A DNA stretch of 50,966 nucleotides from Streptococcus ferus DSM 20646 (GTDB lineage: Bacteria > Bacillota > Bacilli > Lactobacillales > Streptococcaceae). Positions within the stretch are counted from its first letter, which is position 1. Every line of letters starts with the position of its first letter. Below the pieces are notes generated by a model. That model had not been told where the DNA came from, ran no database searches, and saw nothing but the letters and a program-made list of their open reading frames with translations. The DNA lies in contig NZ_AQVD01000001.1 in assembly GCF_000372425.1 (NCBI RefSeq), positions 529,596 to 580,561 on the forward strand, in the 5' to 3' direction. The translations under genes and the position numbers were made by a program. Shown here one piece after another: positions 20,187 to 29,563 of the stretch.

Positions 20187-22292
20187 ATGGCAAATTTTGA
20201 TCATTTTGATAACATGGACGATATTTTCAATCAATTAATGGGGAATATGGGAGGCTATAATAGCGAAAATCGCCGTTACCTGATTAACGGTCGTGAGGTG
20301 ACGCCCGAAGAATTTGCTCACTACCGCCAAACAGGAAAACTTCCTGGCAGCGCAGCTGCTCAGCACTATCAGGACGGCAAAGCTCAAGCCCCTAAACAAG
20401 ATGGTATTTTAGCAAAATTAGGTCGCAACCTAACTGATGAAGCCCGCCAAGGCAACCTTGATCCCGTCATTGGACGAAACAAGGAAATTCAGGAAACAGC
20501 AGAAATTTTGGCTCGTCGTACCAAAAACAACCCTGTCCTTGTCGGTGATGCCGGGGTTGGTAAAACAGCTGTCGTGGAAGGATTGGCTCAGGCTATCATC
20601 AACGGAGATGTTCCGGCCGCTATTAAGAACAAGGAAATCATTTCGATTGACATTTCTGGACTCGAAGCAGGTACGCAGTACCGTGGTTCTTTCGAAGAAA
20701 ACATTCAAAATTTGGTGACAGAAGTGAAGGAAGCGGGCAATATTATCCTCTTCTTTGACGAAATCCATCAGATTCTCGGTGCCGGAGGAATGGGAGGCGA
20801 CAGTGGTTCCAAAGGGCTCGCTGATATCTTGAAACCTGCTCTTTCTCGCGGAGAACTGACAGTTATTGGGGCAACCACTCAGGATGAATACCGCAATACT
20901 ATCTTGAAAAATGCAGCCCTTGCCCGCCGTTTTAATGAGGTTAAGGTCAATGCTCCTTCTGCTCAGGATACCTTCAATATCCTAATGGGAATTCGGGATT
21001 TATACGAAAAGCACCACAACGTTGTCTTACCAGATGATGTCCTGAAAGCCGCCGTGGACTTATCTGTCCAGTATATTCCACAGAGAAGTCTTCCGGACAA
21101 GGCTATTGATTTGGTTGATATGACTGCTGCTCATTTGGCGGCCCAGCATCCTGTGACAGATGTCAAAACGCTTGAAAAAGAAATTCAAGAGCAAAAGGAC
21201 AGACAGCAGGCAGCTGCCGATAAAGAGGACTACGAAGAAGCCCTCAAGGCCAAGACAAAGATCGATCAGCTTCAAAGTCAAATTGACAATCACACTGAAG
21301 GTCATAAGGTAACTGCCAGCGTTAATGATGTCGCTGAGGCAGTGGAAAGGCTAACTGGGATTCCTGTTTCTAAAATGGGAACCAGCGATATCGAACGTCT
21401 CAAGGAAATGAATTCACGTTTGAAGGGCAAAGTTATCGGACAAGATGAAGCTGTCGAAGCTGTTTCTCGAGCTATCCGCCGTAACCGTGCTGGTTTTGAC
21501 GAAGGCAACCGTCCTATTGGCAGCTTCCTCTTTGTCGGTCCTACCGGAGTCGGTAAAACAGAATTAGCCAAACAGTTGGCTCTGGATATGTTCGGCTCCA
21601 AAGATGCTATCATCAGGCTTGATATGTCCGAGTACAGCGACCGCACAGCTGTTTCTAAGCTGATCGGAACAACCGCAGGCTATGTTGGCTATGATGACAA
21701 CAGCAATACCCTGACCGAACGTGTCCGCCGCAATCCTTACTCTATCATTCTGCTTGATGAAATCGAAAAAGCTGACCCTCAGGTCATCACACTTCTGCTT
21801 CAAGTTCTTGACGATGGCCGCTTAACGGACGGTCAGGGGAATACCATCAATTTCAAGAATACCGTAATTATCGCGACTTCTAATGCCGGCTTTGGAAACG
21901 AAGCACTCACTGGTGACGATCAGCACGATCAGGATATCATGAAACGGATTGCACCTTACTTCCGTCCGGAATTTCTCAACCGTTTCAATGCCGTGATTGA
22001 ATTTTCTCACCTGACCAAGGAAGACCTCAATGAAATCGTAGAATTGATGCTGACAGAAGTTAATCAGACACTTGCCAAAAAAGGCATTGATTTAATTGTC
22101 AGCGATGCTGCGAAAGCTCATCTCATTGAAAAAGGATACGATGAGGCAATGGGAGTTCGCCCGCTCCGCCGGGTTATTGAACAAGAAATCCGTGATAAGG
22201 TTACTGACTTTTACCTTGACCACACCGATGTGAAACACTTAAAAGCTGACATGCAGGACGATGTGTTAATCATTGAAGCTCATGAGGCTTAA
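20187..22292 (+). CDS. clpL: ATP-dependent Clp-type chaperone ClpL
   Basis: A heat- and stress-induced HSP100/ClpB-like chaperone of lactic acid bacteria that disaggregates proteins without needing ClpP. 701 aa. It has a short N-terminal region with '[17 protein letters not shown]' instead of the usual N-domain. AAA1 has Walker A '[13 protein letters not shown]' and Walker B '[11 protein letters not shown]'. A short middle coiled coil (about residues 325-370) follows, then AAA2 with '[13 protein letters not shown]' and 'LLDEIEKA', and the D2 small domain '[16 protein letters not shown]'. I see no IGF/IGL ClpP loop. Two ATGs: 20187 is 8 nt from GAGG and is preferred over 20181 (2 nt). Monocistronic. 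Confidence 0.96.
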   Translation: MANFDHFDNMDDIFNQLMGNMGGYNSENRRYLINGREVTPEEFAHYRQTGKLPGSAAAQHYQDGKAQAPKQDGILAKLGRNLTDEARQGNLDPVIGRNKEIQETAEILARRTKNNPVLVGDAGVGKTAVVEGLAQAIINGDVPAAIKNKEIISIDISGLEAGTQYRGSFEENIQNLVTEVKEAGNIILFFDEIHQILGAGGMGGDSGSKGLADILKPALSRGELTVIGATTQDEYRNTILKNAALARRFNEVKVNAPSAQDTFNILMGIRDLYEKHHNVVLPDDVLKAAVDLSVQYIPQRSLPDKAIDLVDMTAAHLAAQHPVTDVKTLEKEIQEQKDRQQAAADKEDYEEALKAKTKIDQLQSQIDNHTEGHKVTASVNDVAEAVERLTGIPVSKMGTSDIERLKEMNSRLKGKVIGQDEAVEAVSRAIRRNRAGFDEGNRPIGSFLFVGPTGVGKTELAKQLALDMFGSKDAIIRLDMSEYSDRTAVSKLIGTTAGYVGYDDNSNTLTERVRRNPYSIILLDEIEKADPQVITLLLQVLDDGRLTDGQGNTINFKNTVIIATSNAGFGNEALTGDDQHDQDIMKRIAPYFRPEFLNRFNAVIEFSHLTKEDLNEIVELMLTEVNQTLAKKGIDLIVSDAAKAHLIEKGYDEAMGVRPLRRVIEQEIRDKVTDFYLDHTDVKHLKADMQDDVLIIEAHEA

Positions 22293-22303
22293 AACAAAAG
22301 CTT

Positions 22304-22340
22304 AAAACGACTTGGGATGCTTTTCTCCCAAGCCGTTTTT
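22304..22340. terminator. Bidirectional terminator
   Basis: AAAACGACTTGGGA (22304-22317) pairs with TCCCAAGCCGTTTT (22326-22339), with one bulge. T-runs on both strands. It lies between clpL and the converging ECF transporter gene. Confidence 0.85.
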
Positions 22341-22872
22341 AGTTTGCTCTTTGGTATATTTTTTTGAAGATGGGATAGAGAATAGGAACAGCTAAGACGG
22401 TGAGCAGAGAGGTGCCGAAGGTGCCTGTTATCTTCACAAGGGCAGCCAGAAAAGCTGGGGTTAGGTTTAGACTGCCAATCGTCATATTAATCAGCGTGTA
22501 TTTAAAAGCATTCATGATGATTTTAGAAATCGCCGCCACAAGACCAACCAGAAGGATATGGCTCGGTCTGTCGTCTGCCTTTAGCCCTTTTTCATAGACC
22601 AGATGAATCACGTAGCAGACCAAAAGCGCTTCAAGAATGGTTATCCATACCTCTGCGGCATAGCCATTAAGAATATCAAAGAGTCCTAAACCAATACTAG
22701 CTGCTATGGCGCCTTTCCGAGCTCCAAAAATTAAAACCCCAATCACAACAAGAGCATTTCCAAGATGAATAAATTGTGCTCCTACTGGTATCCTTAAAAA
22801 CTGAACAGACACCATAATCAGGGCTGCGAATAAACTAATTTCAATAGACTGACGTAAATGCTCTTTTTTCAT
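22339..22872 (-). CDS. pdxU: ECF transporter S component, probable vitamin B6 uptake
   Basis: The substrate-binding membrane subunit of an energy-coupling-factor transporter, 177 aa with about six hydrophobic segments. It has the S-component style: 'LFAALIMVSVQFLRIPVGAQFIHLGNALVVIGVLIFGARKGA' with conserved 'I-H-L-G-N'. It needs the shared EcfAA'T module encoded elsewhere. Its frame overlaps the end of the pyridoxal kinase gene by 32 nt, so the pair is co-translated and the likely cargo is pyridoxal/pyridoxamine. From memory, the S. mutans counterpart (SMU.955) was named PdxU. ATG 22872 follows GGAGGAGAG. Confidence 0.82.
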   Translation of the reverse strand: MKKEHLRQSIEISLFAALIMVSVQFLRIPVGAQFIHLGNALVVIGVLIFGARKGAIAASIGLGLFDILNGYAAEVWITILEALLVCYVIHLVYEKGLKADDRPSHILLVGLVAAISKIIMNAFKYTLINMTIGSLNLTPAFLAALVKITGTFGTSLLTVLAVPILYPIFKKIYQRAN

Positions 22873-23710
22873 CTCTCTCCTCCAATAGTCGTTGATAATC
22901 TCTAATGAAATCTCCTAAATGCGGCTCAAAACAAAGACCGAATTTCAAATCTCTGTTTAAGGCCAAAGTCGTCTGGAGACTCTTGTTCAAAAAAGCTAAG
23001 GCAAGTTTAGCTGCAGCAATCAGCTCCACTCCCTGAAAATAAGCTGCCGCCAGAATACTGGTTAAGACATCTCCTGTGCCGTAAAAGTGATCGGGATAGG
23101 CAGGAGACATCAGGTAAGTCACCTGTCCTTTTTGAGAGATGGCGAGGCCGATTTTCCCGCTTTCAAATGAAACACCCGTTAAAATCACGATGGAAGGACC
23201 AAGCTGGCTGAGCTTCCCCAAGAGATCTTCAATCTCTTGGGGCTGGTAGCCTTCTTCTAAATAAGGGGTCTCTGTCAGAAGGGCTGCTTCTGTTAAGTTG
23301 GGGATGATAAGGTCTGCCTGTCTTGACAGGCGCCGCATTTCAGATACCTGATCATTGGTGAAACCCTGATATAAGCTGCCATTGTCTGCCATAATCGGAT
23401 CCAGAAATAGTGGCAAGGGTTTTCGCTCAAGAAAATCAAGCAAAAGCCTTATCTGCTCCTTGCTTCTGAGATATCCCGCCACCAAACCATCAAAAGAATA
23501 GCTACTGTCCTGCCAAATTTTGAGAATCTCTGCCATTCCTCTGCTGTAATCATCAGAAAACAAGGGACTAAAGCCAGCCGTATGCGAAGATAATAAAACT
23601 GTCGGCAAGGGAGCTGCCTCAATCTGACAGGCAGCCATCAGAGGCATCGCTGCCGCCAAGGCAACTTTTCCCACACCAGGTAAATCATTGGCGATAATGA
23701 CTCGTTTCAT
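22841..23710 (-). CDS. pdxK: Pyridoxal/pyridoxamine kinase
   Basis: Phosphorylates B6 vitamers to make pyridoxal phosphate. About 289 aa, ribokinase-like fold. It starts 'MKRVIIANDLPGVGKVAL' (the typical S/N-D-L-P-G-x-G-K start). 'PIMADNGSLY' is the substrate/ATP-region motif near residue 120, and 'YPDHFYGTGDVLTSILAA' near residue 220 is the G-T-G-D anion hole with catalytic Asp. The frame is open upstream to 23764 but AAGGAG is 8 nt before ATG 23710, so that start is used. It is divergent from a MocR regulator and overlaps the ECF gene downstream, forming a B6 salvage locus. Confidence 0.9.
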   Translation of the reverse strand: MKRVIIANDLPGVGKVALAAAMPLMAACQIEAAPLPTVLLSSHTAGFSPLFSDDYSRGMAEILKIWQDSSYSFDGLVAGYLRSKEQIRLLLDFLERKPLPLFLDPIMADNGSLYQGFTNDQVSEMRRLSRQADLIIPNLTEAALLTETPYLEEGYQPQEIEDLLGKLSQLGPSIVILTGVSFESGKIGLAISQKGQVTYLMSPAYPDHFYGTGDVLTSILAAAYFQGVELIAAAKLALAFLNKSLQTTLALNRDLKFGLCFEPHLGDFIRDYQRLLEERDEKRAFTSVY

Positions 23711-23743
23711 TATGAAGGCTCCTTTTCTCTCAAAAACTATGAA

Positions 23744-23776
23744 AATATTGTAAGACATTTTCAAATATAGTACAAT
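23744..23776. promoter_or_regulatory. Mirror-image divergent promoters and direct repeats (pdxR/pdxK)
   Basis: Plus strand: TTGTAA (23748-23753), 17 nt, TACAAT (23771-23776). Minus strand: TTGTAC (23770-23775), 17 nt, TACAAT (23747-23752). Each promoter's -10 lies over the other's -35. Direct repeats AATATTGTA (23744) and AATATAGTA (23764) are 20 bp apart, a fit for a MocR dimer. Confidence 0.7.
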
Positions 23777-23808
23777 AGGCTTAAGTTTAAACTGTATGGG
23801 GACAAAAA

Positions 23809-25068
23809 ATGCCTAGTAAATTCCAAAAAATCGTCAGTCATCTAATAGAGGCTATTGAACAAGGCCAACTTAAACGTGGGGAGCGTCTACCCTCTATCCG
23901 AAAACTCAGCCAGACCTATTCTTGCAGCAAGGACACCGTTCAGAAAGCACTGCTCGAATTAAAATACCAGAATTATATCTACCCCGTCGCTAAGAGTGGT
24001 TACTATGTCCTGGATAACAACCAAGAAGAACTGGACTTGCCTGAGCTGTCGTCGTCTGAACAGAGCTTCACCTTTGATGACTTTAAAAAATGTCTTAGCG
24101 AAACCTTGGTGGGACGAGAAGATTACCTCTTCAACTATTACCACGATCAGAGAGGACTGAGCGAGTTAATCCGTTCGCTCCATCGCTTGTTTTCAGAAAA
24201 TGATATTTACAGTAAAGAAGAGCGTATCGTTGTGACGTCTGGAACCCAGCAGGCACTCTATATTCTCAGCCGGATGCATTTTCCAAACCATAAAAAAACA
24301 ATTCTGCTTGAACAGCCTACTTATCACAGGATGAACAGAATCGTCAACAGTCAAGGAATTCCCTATTTAACAATCCAAAGGGGATTTGAAGGGCTTGATT
24401 TTGACAGACTGGAAGAACTCTTTCAGCAGCATGACATCAAATTTTTCTACACCATCCCCCGCCTCTCCAATCCATTAGGACTCTCCTACTCCCACCGAGA
24501 AAAGCAGACTCTGGTTGAGCTGGCTGACAAATACGATGTTTATCTGGTTGAAGATGATTACATGGCTGATTTTGACCGGCCAAGTAATGTCCCCCTTCAT
24601 TACTTAGATACTCATGAAAAAGTTATTTATCTTAAATCCTTCTCAACAACGCTGTTTCCTGCCTTACGTCTGGGAAGTCTGGTTTTGCCTAAGGCGCTCT
24701 TAGAAGCGTTTTTAGCTTATAAAAGTCTGATTGACTATGATACCAATCTCATTATGCAAAAGGCTCTCTCGATTTATATTGATAATGGCATGTTTGCGGT
24801 CAATACGGAAAAACTTCGACAGCTCCATCGACAAAAAAGGCAGCAGCTGAAAACATCTCTTACACATCATCAGTTGGCCTTAGAGGGGCGCGTCCTGACT
24901 GACAGCCTTGTTTTGAAATTACCCGAAACCCACCACCTATCTGTTAAAGATTGGGATTTTCTTACCTCCTCTTATATTGGTGACAATCCCTATCGCTATC
25001 TCTCTCTTCGAAACGATGGCTCTCTTGATCAGACATTAAGCCAATTAAAAGACACTTTCTCATCGTGA
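23809..25068 (+). CDS. pdxR: MocR/PdxR-type regulator (GntR wHTH fused to aminotransferase fold)
   Basis: A 419-aa fusion. The N-terminal GntR helix-turn-helix ('GERLPSIRKLSQTYSCSKDTVQKALLEL', about 20-60) is linked to a type-I aminotransferase-like domain. Landmarks of the PLP fold include 'VVTSGTQQALYILSRM', 'YLVEDDYMADF' and the PLP-lysine in 'VIYLKSFSTTLFPALRLGSL'. Such regulators sense PLP and control B6 synthesis or salvage genes. Here it is divergent from pdxK with fully overlapping promoters, so it probably controls both. A PdxR role in B6 metabolism and acid tolerance has been reported in S. mutans (from memory). GGGGA precedes ATG 23809. Confidence 0.9.
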   Translation: MPSKFQKIVSHLIEAIEQGQLKRGERLPSIRKLSQTYSCSKDTVQKALLELKYQNYIYPVAKSGYYVLDNNQEELDLPELSSSEQSFTFDDFKKCLSETLVGREDYLFNYYHDQRGLSELIRSLHRLFSENDIYSKEERIVVTSGTQQALYILSRMHFPNHKKTILLEQPTYHRMNRIVNSQGIPYLTIQRGFEGLDFDRLEELFQQHDIKFFYTIPRLSNPLGLSYSHREKQTLVELADKYDVYLVEDDYMADFDRPSNVPLHYLDTHEKVIYLKSFSTTLFPALRLGSLVLPKALLEAFLAYKSLIDYDTNLIMQKALSIYIDNGMFAVNTEKLRQLHRQKRQQLKTSLTHHQLALEGRVLTDSLVLKLPETHHLSVKDWDFLTSSYIGDNPYRYLSLRNDGSLDQTLSQLKDTFSS

Positions 25069-25081
25069 AAGTGTCTTTTTC
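25047..25081. terminator. Terminator between pdxR and mmuM
   Basis: GACACTTTC (25051-25059) and GAAAGTGTC (25067-25075) form a perfect stem followed by T5. It overlaps the pdxR stop region and also serves the converging mmuM. Confidence 0.88.
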
Positions 25082-25082
25082 A

Positions 25083-26033
25083 TTAAGCTTCTAACCCTGC
25101 TTTTAAGCAGGCAATATCAGCCGGTCTTGTTCGACAACAACCGCCAACAACTTTAGCGCCAAGAGCCAGCCAAGTTTGAGTATTTTCCAGCAGTGAAGAG
25201 TCGGAGGCACTACCCTTGTGCCAGGTCTGGGTTTTGCCATCATAAATCTCACCCGAATTGGGATAGGTTACCAAGGGCTTGGAAGAAACCTTTCTGATTT
25301 TTTCCAGCAAAGTATTGAAAAGCAAAGGTGAACTGCAATTGATACCTATGGCAAGGATTTGAGGTGAGGTTTCCGCCAATCTTGCGACTTCTTCAATAGC
25401 GCTGCCGTCTGTCAGGTGCTGACCATCCTGAGAGGTTAGACTAAGATAGGCCTCTGTTTGCGGAAATTCTTCTGCCAGAAGTTCTACAAGCGCTTCGACT
25501 TCTAGCAGATTCGGCATGGTTTCTAATGCCAGCAAATCGACGCCTGCTTCTAGGAGCAGCTTGATGCGAGAGCGATGAAAATTTTTCAAATGCTCCTTAT
25601 CTATAACACCGTAATCTCCCGTGTACTCAGAACCATCTGCCAGATAAGCCGCATAGGGGCCGACATCACCGCTGATCAGCGGGTAAATACGGCGAGCACG
25701 TTCTTTTGGAAGCAAGTCGCTCCAAACCCTTTCTCTAGCCTGATTAGCTAAGTGAACGGTTGTGGTAATCATCTGTCTGGCTTCTTCTTCGGAGAGACCA
25801 TAATCTAAAAAGCCCGGTATGCTGGCCTGATAAGAGGAGGTTGTGACGATATCAGCTCCTGCACGGAGATAATCTTCATGAATGTCTTGGATCAGCTCAG
25901 GCTGCTCAATCAAATAACGGGCAGACCAGAGTTTCCCAGAAACGTCTTGTCCTCTAAATTCCAATTCAGTCCCCAAAGCACCGTGTAAGAGCAAGTAGGG
26001 CCGATCCCCTAATAAGCCTTTAAAACGTCCCAT
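25083..26033 (-). CDS. mmuM: Homocysteine S-methyltransferase
   Basis: Makes methionine from homocysteine using S-methylmethionine (or SAM) as methyl donor. 316 aa, one (betaalpha)8 zinc-dependent domain. It starts 'YLLLHGALGTELEFRG'. The zinc ligands are the Cys in 'AIGINCSSP' and the Cys pair in 'VVGGCCRTRP' near the C-terminus. The start is ATG 26033 with a GGAGG-type site. It lies 9 nt downstream of the permease gene, so mmuP-mmuM is one operon for salvage of S-methylmethionine from plant-derived food. This gives a folate- and B12-independent methionine source. Confidence 0.93.
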   Translation of the reverse strand: MGRFKGLLGDRPYLLLHGALGTELEFRGQDVSGKLWSARYLIEQPELIQDIHEDYLRAGADIVTTSSYQASIPGFLDYGLSEEEARQMITTTVHLANQARERVWSDLLPKERARRIYPLISGDVGPYAAYLADGSEYTGDYGVIDKEHLKNFHRSRIKLLLEAGVDLLALETMPNLLEVEALVELLAEEFPQTEAYLSLTSQDGQHLTDGSAIEEVARLAETSPQILAIGINCSSPLLFNTLLEKIRKVSSKPLVTYPNSGEIYDGKTQTWHKGSASDSSLLENTQTWLALGAKVVGGCCRTRPADIACLKAGLEA

Positions 26034-26042
26034 ATAACCTCC

Positions 26043-27419
26043 TTAGAAACGCTTATAGCGCAGGTAATAATAAAGATAAGAGCAAATCACAAAAGGAACC
26101 CCAAAATAGAGACCTGCCCGCTGTGAAGCATCCCAAGCAATCCCAATCATAGATAGCAGCAAAAGACTGATAGTGACATAAGGAAGAACGGGATTAAAAG
26201 GCGTCTTATAAGTCAACTCCTCCTGGGAGTGGCTTTTCAGGAACTCTTTTCTAAAATTAATCTGAGCAACGGGGATTGACAGCCACACTGCTACAACAGC
26301 AAAACCAGCAATAGACACAAGCGCCAGAAAGACCGTATCTGCTGCATAAACACTCGCAAAAAGAGCTAAAAGGGCACCAACCATTGACAGCAGCAAAGCC
26401 CGCATGGGAACACCATGCTGGTTAATCCGAACAATCTTTTTAGAAATCATCCCTTCATTGGCCAAGGACCAAAGCATCCGACTTGAAGCATAGAGGCCAG
26501 AATTGCCAGCTGATAAGATGGCGGTTAAAATCACAAAATTCATGATATCAGCTGCGAAGGGAATTCCGATACGGTCAAAAACCGTAACAAAGGGTGCTTT
26601 AGATACGCCCGCTTCCTTCATTGGCAAAAGAGAAGCCAATACAATAATGGTTAAAACAAAGAAAATCACAAGACGGCCAATAGTCGTTCGAATGGCTTGC
26701 GGAACAGCTTCCTGCGGGTTGTCCGTCTCACCAGCAGCAATCCCAATTAACTCTGTTCCAGAAAAAGCATAGTTGACGGCCAGCATAACAGAAACAACAG
26801 CTACAACGCCATTGGGGAAAAGACCATGCTCTGTCAAATTGCTGAAGAAAGGTGCCTCCTGACTGCCTTTAAAATCAATTACCCCAAACATGGCTAACAA
26901 GCCCAGTAGAATAAATAAAATAATGGTGATAACCTTGATGCTTGAAAAGTAGAATTCTGCCTCAGCAAAGGAACGAACCGACAGAGCGTTAAGCAAAAAG
27001 ATAATCGCAGCAAATAAGGCGGCAAAAATCCAGGCCGGCACTTGCGGGAACCATCGCTCCATCAGCATCCCTGCCCCAAGAAACTCCGTTCCTAAAGCTA
27101 CCGTCCAACATATCCAATAGAGCCAAGCCACAGTAAAGCCTGTCCCAGGACTGATAAACTTAGTGGCGTAAGTGTGAAAAGAACCTGTGACAGGCATGGC
27201 CACCGCTAGCTCTCCTAGTGACAGCATCACCAGGTAAACCACCAGAGCTCCCACTAAGTAAGAAAGGATAGCACCAAAAGGACCAGCCTGAGCAATGGTA
27301 TAACCTGAACTAAGAAAAAGACCTGTCCCAATAACGCCCCCCAGAGACAGCATAAAGAGATGTCGGCTGGTCATTTTTCGCTGAAATTTCCCCTCATCTT
27401 CAAAATTATGATTTTCCAT
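26043..27419 (-). CDS. mmuP: Amino acid permease, probable S-methylmethionine transporter
   Basis: An APC-superfamily amino acid permease, 458 aa with about 12 helices. A polar N-terminus is followed by '[59 protein letters not shown]', the classical AAT-family start. The specificity is inferred from the tight operon with mmuM. The start is ATG 27419, 4 nt after GGAGG. An extended -10 (TGG-TATGAT at 27446-27454) lies upstream, and a palindrome TAGCTAGCTA (27488-27497) is found between the engB terminator and this promoter. Confidence 0.87.
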   Translation of the reverse strand: MENHNFEDEGKFQRKMTSRHLFMLSLGGVIGTGLFLSSGYTIAQAGPFGAILSYLVGALVVYLVMLSLGELAVAMPVTGSFHTYATKFISPGTGFTVAWLYWICWTVALGTEFLGAGMLMERWFPQVPAWIFAALFAAIIFLLNALSVRSFAEAEFYFSSIKVITIILFILLGLLAMFGVIDFKGSQEAPFFSNLTEHGLFPNGVVAVVSVMLAVNYAFSGTELIGIAAGETDNPQEAVPQAIRTTIGRLVIFFVLTIIVLASLLPMKEAGVSKAPFVTVFDRIGIPFAADIMNFVILTAILSAGNSGLYASSRMLWSLANEGMISKKIVRINQHGVPMRALLLSMVGALLALFASVYAADTVFLALVSIAGFAVVAVWLSIPVAQINFRKEFLKSHSQEELTYKTPFNPVLPYVTISLLLLSMIGIAWDASQRAGLYFGVPFVICSYLYYYLRYKRF

Positions 27420-27445
27420 AAGACCTCCAAAAATGTAATAAATCT

Positions 27446-27454
27446 ATCATACCA
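27446..27454 (-). promoter_or_regulatory. mmuP-mmuM promoter (extended -10)
   Basis: On the minus strand TGGTATGAT, with no strong -35 at 17 nt. About 27 nt upstream of mmuP. A TAGCTAGCTA palindrome lies further upstream. Confidence 0.5.
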
Positions 27455-27493
27455 CACTTAGAAGCCTCAATAATTAGTTATTTTTTATAGCTA

Positions 27494-27522
27494 GCTAAAA
27501 AGACCGCCTATGAGCGGTCTTT
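27494..27522 (-). terminator. Terminator after engB
   Basis: AAAGACCGC (27498-27506) pairs with GCGGTCTTT (27514-27522), with T's following on the minus strand. It overlaps the engB stop codon. Confidence 0.88.
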
Positions 27523-28108
27523 ACAGATAAGATAAAATGGTCTCCCATGATAAATCCAAACCTTCCTTGCTAACAGAAGAGAAGACAATGAATTGGTCTG
27601 CTTGGTCAAACGCTAACTTTTTCTTGATGAGAGACTCCTGCTTGTTCCACTTTCCTCGGGGGACTTTATCAGCCTTAGTCGCCACTAGAATAACTGGGAT
27701 GTCGTAGTACTTCAGAAAATCATACATCTGAACGTCATCTGCTGTCGGCTCATGACGCATATCAATCAAACTGACCACAGCTCGCAGGTTTTCACGCTGG
27801 GTTAGGTATTCTTCTATCATCTTACCCCATTTTGCGCGTTCACTCTTGGAAACCTTGGCATAACCATAGCCAGGGACATCAACAAATCGCAGCTTGTCAT
27901 CTATATTATAAAAATTCAGAAGCTGGGTTTTCCCTGGTTTACTGGATGTCCGTGCTAAATTCTTTCTTCCCAGAAGCGTATTGATAAAACTTGATTTGCC
28001 AACGTTTGAGCGACCAGCCAAAGCAATCTCTGGAAGATCATCCTGCGGATAATGAGCTTTAGAGGCGGCACTCAGAAGAATATCAGCTTTATGGGTATTT
28101 AATTCCAT
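27521..28108 (-). CDS. ysxC: Ribosome biogenesis GTPase EngB/YsxC
   Basis: A small essential GTPase needed for 50S assembly, 195 aa. All G motifs are visible: G1 '[12 protein letters not shown]', G2 'TSSKPGKT', G3 'DVPGYG', G4 'TKAD', G5 'SSV'. The start is ATG 28108. It lies 10 nt after the clpX stop, an association well conserved in Firmicutes. It ends in a good terminator. Confidence 0.96.
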   Translation of the reverse strand: MELNTHKADILLSAASKAHYPQDDLPEIALAGRSNVGKSSFINTLLGRKNLARTSSKPGKTQLLNFYNIDDKLRFVDVPGYGYAKVSKSERAKWGKMIEEYLTQRENLRAVVSLIDMRHEPTADDVQMYDFLKYYDIPVILVATKADKVPRGKWNKQESLIKKKLAFDQADQFIVFSSVSKEGLDLSWETILSYL

Positions 28109-28118
28109 TGAAGCCCCC

Positions 28119-29351
28119 TTAAGAAGCTGTTTCTAAAATAGGCTTATCACGGCCATCAACGGCAGCCTTGGTAATACGGACAGAGGTAACATCTTCCTCA
28201 CTTGGAATTTCAAACATGATATCCAGCATGGTTTCCTCAATAATAGAGCGAAGGCCGCGAGCACCTGTTTTACGTTCAATAGCTTTCTGAGCAATCGCTT
28301 CTAAAGCCTCTCTGTCAAATTCTAATTCTACACCGTCATAAGACAGGAGGGTTTGATACTGTTTCACCAGAGCATTTCTGGGCTCTGTCAGAATTTTAAC
28401 CAAGTCGTCAACTGTCAGCTGCTCAAGAGCTGCAATAACTGGCAGACGACCGATGAACTCTGGAATAAGACCAAATTTTTGAATGTCCTCGGAGATAATT
28501 TCCTGCATATAAGAAGCCTGATCATCAATTTTGCGGTTGGACTGACCGAATCCGATAATTTTCTCACCGAGGCGCTGTTTGACGATTTCTTCGATCCCGT
28601 CAAAGGCACCTCCAACGATGAAGAGGATATTCTTCGTATCGATTTGAATCATCTCTTGCTGCGGATGCTTGCGCCCTCCTTGTGGGGGAACACTGGCAAC
28701 CGTACCTTCAATAATTTTAAGTAAGGCCTGCTGAACACCTTCACCTGAAACATCTCGGGTGATTGAGACGTTCTCGCCTTTCTTAGCAATCTTATCAATC
28801 TCATCTACATAGATAATGCCACGTTCCGCACGTTCAATATTAAAATCAGCAGCCTGAATCAGCTTAAGCAAAATGTTTTCAACATCTTCTCCAACATAAC
28901 CGGCCTCGGTCAAAGCTGTCGCATCTGCAATCGCAAATGGAACATTGAGGCTCTTAGCTAGTGTCTGCGCCAAGAACGTCTTGCCTGAACCGGTAGGGCC
29001 GATCATCAGGATGTTGGACTTTTGCAAATCAACATCTTCTTCATCGCGGCTCTCAGTAAAGCTGACACGCTTGTAGTGGTTATAGACAGCAACAGCCAAA
29101 GCCCGTTTGGCACGATCCTGACCAATGACATAATTATTGAGAATATCCAGTAGTTCTTTCGGTTTAGGGACTTCTGCCAAGTCTGACAGGACTTCTTCAG
29201 ACAATTCCTCACGAATAATCTCTTGTGACAATTCGACACATTCATTACAGATGAAAACGCCGTTACCAGCAATGATTTTTCTTACTTCGTCCTGACTTTT
29301 GCCACAGAATGAGCAGTGGACAGTGACATCGTTAGTTCTTGTTCCAGTCAT
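28119..29351 (-). CDS. clpX: ATP-dependent Clp protease ATPase subunit ClpX
   Basis: Unfolds substrates and feeds them to ClpP. 410 aa. The N-terminal zinc-binding domain has Cys13, Cys16, Cys35 and Cys38. The AAA+ core has Walker A GPTGSGKT (118-125), Walker B '[10 protein letters not shown]', and '[11 protein letters not shown]' sensor II. The ClpP loop 'IGFGQ' (IGF motif) is present, in contrast to ClpL in this window. ATG 29351 follows AGAGG. It lies between the 56-aa membrane protein and engB on the minus strand. Confidence 0.97.
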   Translation of the reverse strand: MTGTRTNDVTVHCSFCGKSQDEVRKIIAGNGVFICNECVELSQEIIREELSEEVLSDLAEVPKPKELLDILNNYVIGQDRAKRALAVAVYNHYKRVSFTESRDEEDVDLQKSNILMIGPTGSGKTFLAQTLAKSLNVPFAIADATALTEAGYVGEDVENILLKLIQAADFNIERAERGIIYVDEIDKIAKKGENVSITRDVSGEGVQQALLKIIEGTVASVPPQGGRKHPQQEMIQIDTKNILFIVGGAFDGIEEIVKQRLGEKIIGFGQSNRKIDDQASYMQEIISEDIQKFGLIPEFIGRLPVIAALEQLTVDDLVKILTEPRNALVKQYQTLLSYDGVELEFDREALEAIAQKAIERKTGARGLRSIIEETMLDIMFEIPSEEDVTSVRITKAAVDGRDKPILETAS

Positions 29352-29376
29352 TTTTTCCTCTATTTTCTTCTATACA

Positions 29377-29547
29377 TTAAAACAAGGTGCCATAAAAGGC
29401 GTGAATCGTGTTGACAATATTCGTGAAGGCATTCAGCAAAAAGAATATGCCCAAGCCATAACGATTTTTTCTAAACGCCGGAATGGCACATAAAATACAA
29501 ATGGCACATAAAAAGGCAGTAAATACTCCAAAAATACTTCTCTGCAT
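29377..29547 (-). CDS. Conserved small membrane protein between folA and clpX
   Basis: A 56-aa hydrophobic protein too short for ordinary gene lists. It begins MQRSIFGVFTAFLCAICILC, has a loop 'PAFRKNRYG' and a second hydrophobic helix 'GIFFLLNAFTNIVNTI', giving two membrane segments. It starts 16 nt after the folA stop (AGGAG overlaps the folA end) and stops 25 nt before clpX, so it looks like part of a folA-x-clpX operon. I recall a short hypothetical at this spot in other streptococci. Function unknown. Confidence 0.72.
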   Translation of the reverse strand: MQRSIFGVFTAFLCAICILCAIPAFRKNRYGLGIFFLLNAFTNIVNTIHAFYGTLF

Positions 29548-29563
29548 GAGTTGATTTCTTCTC

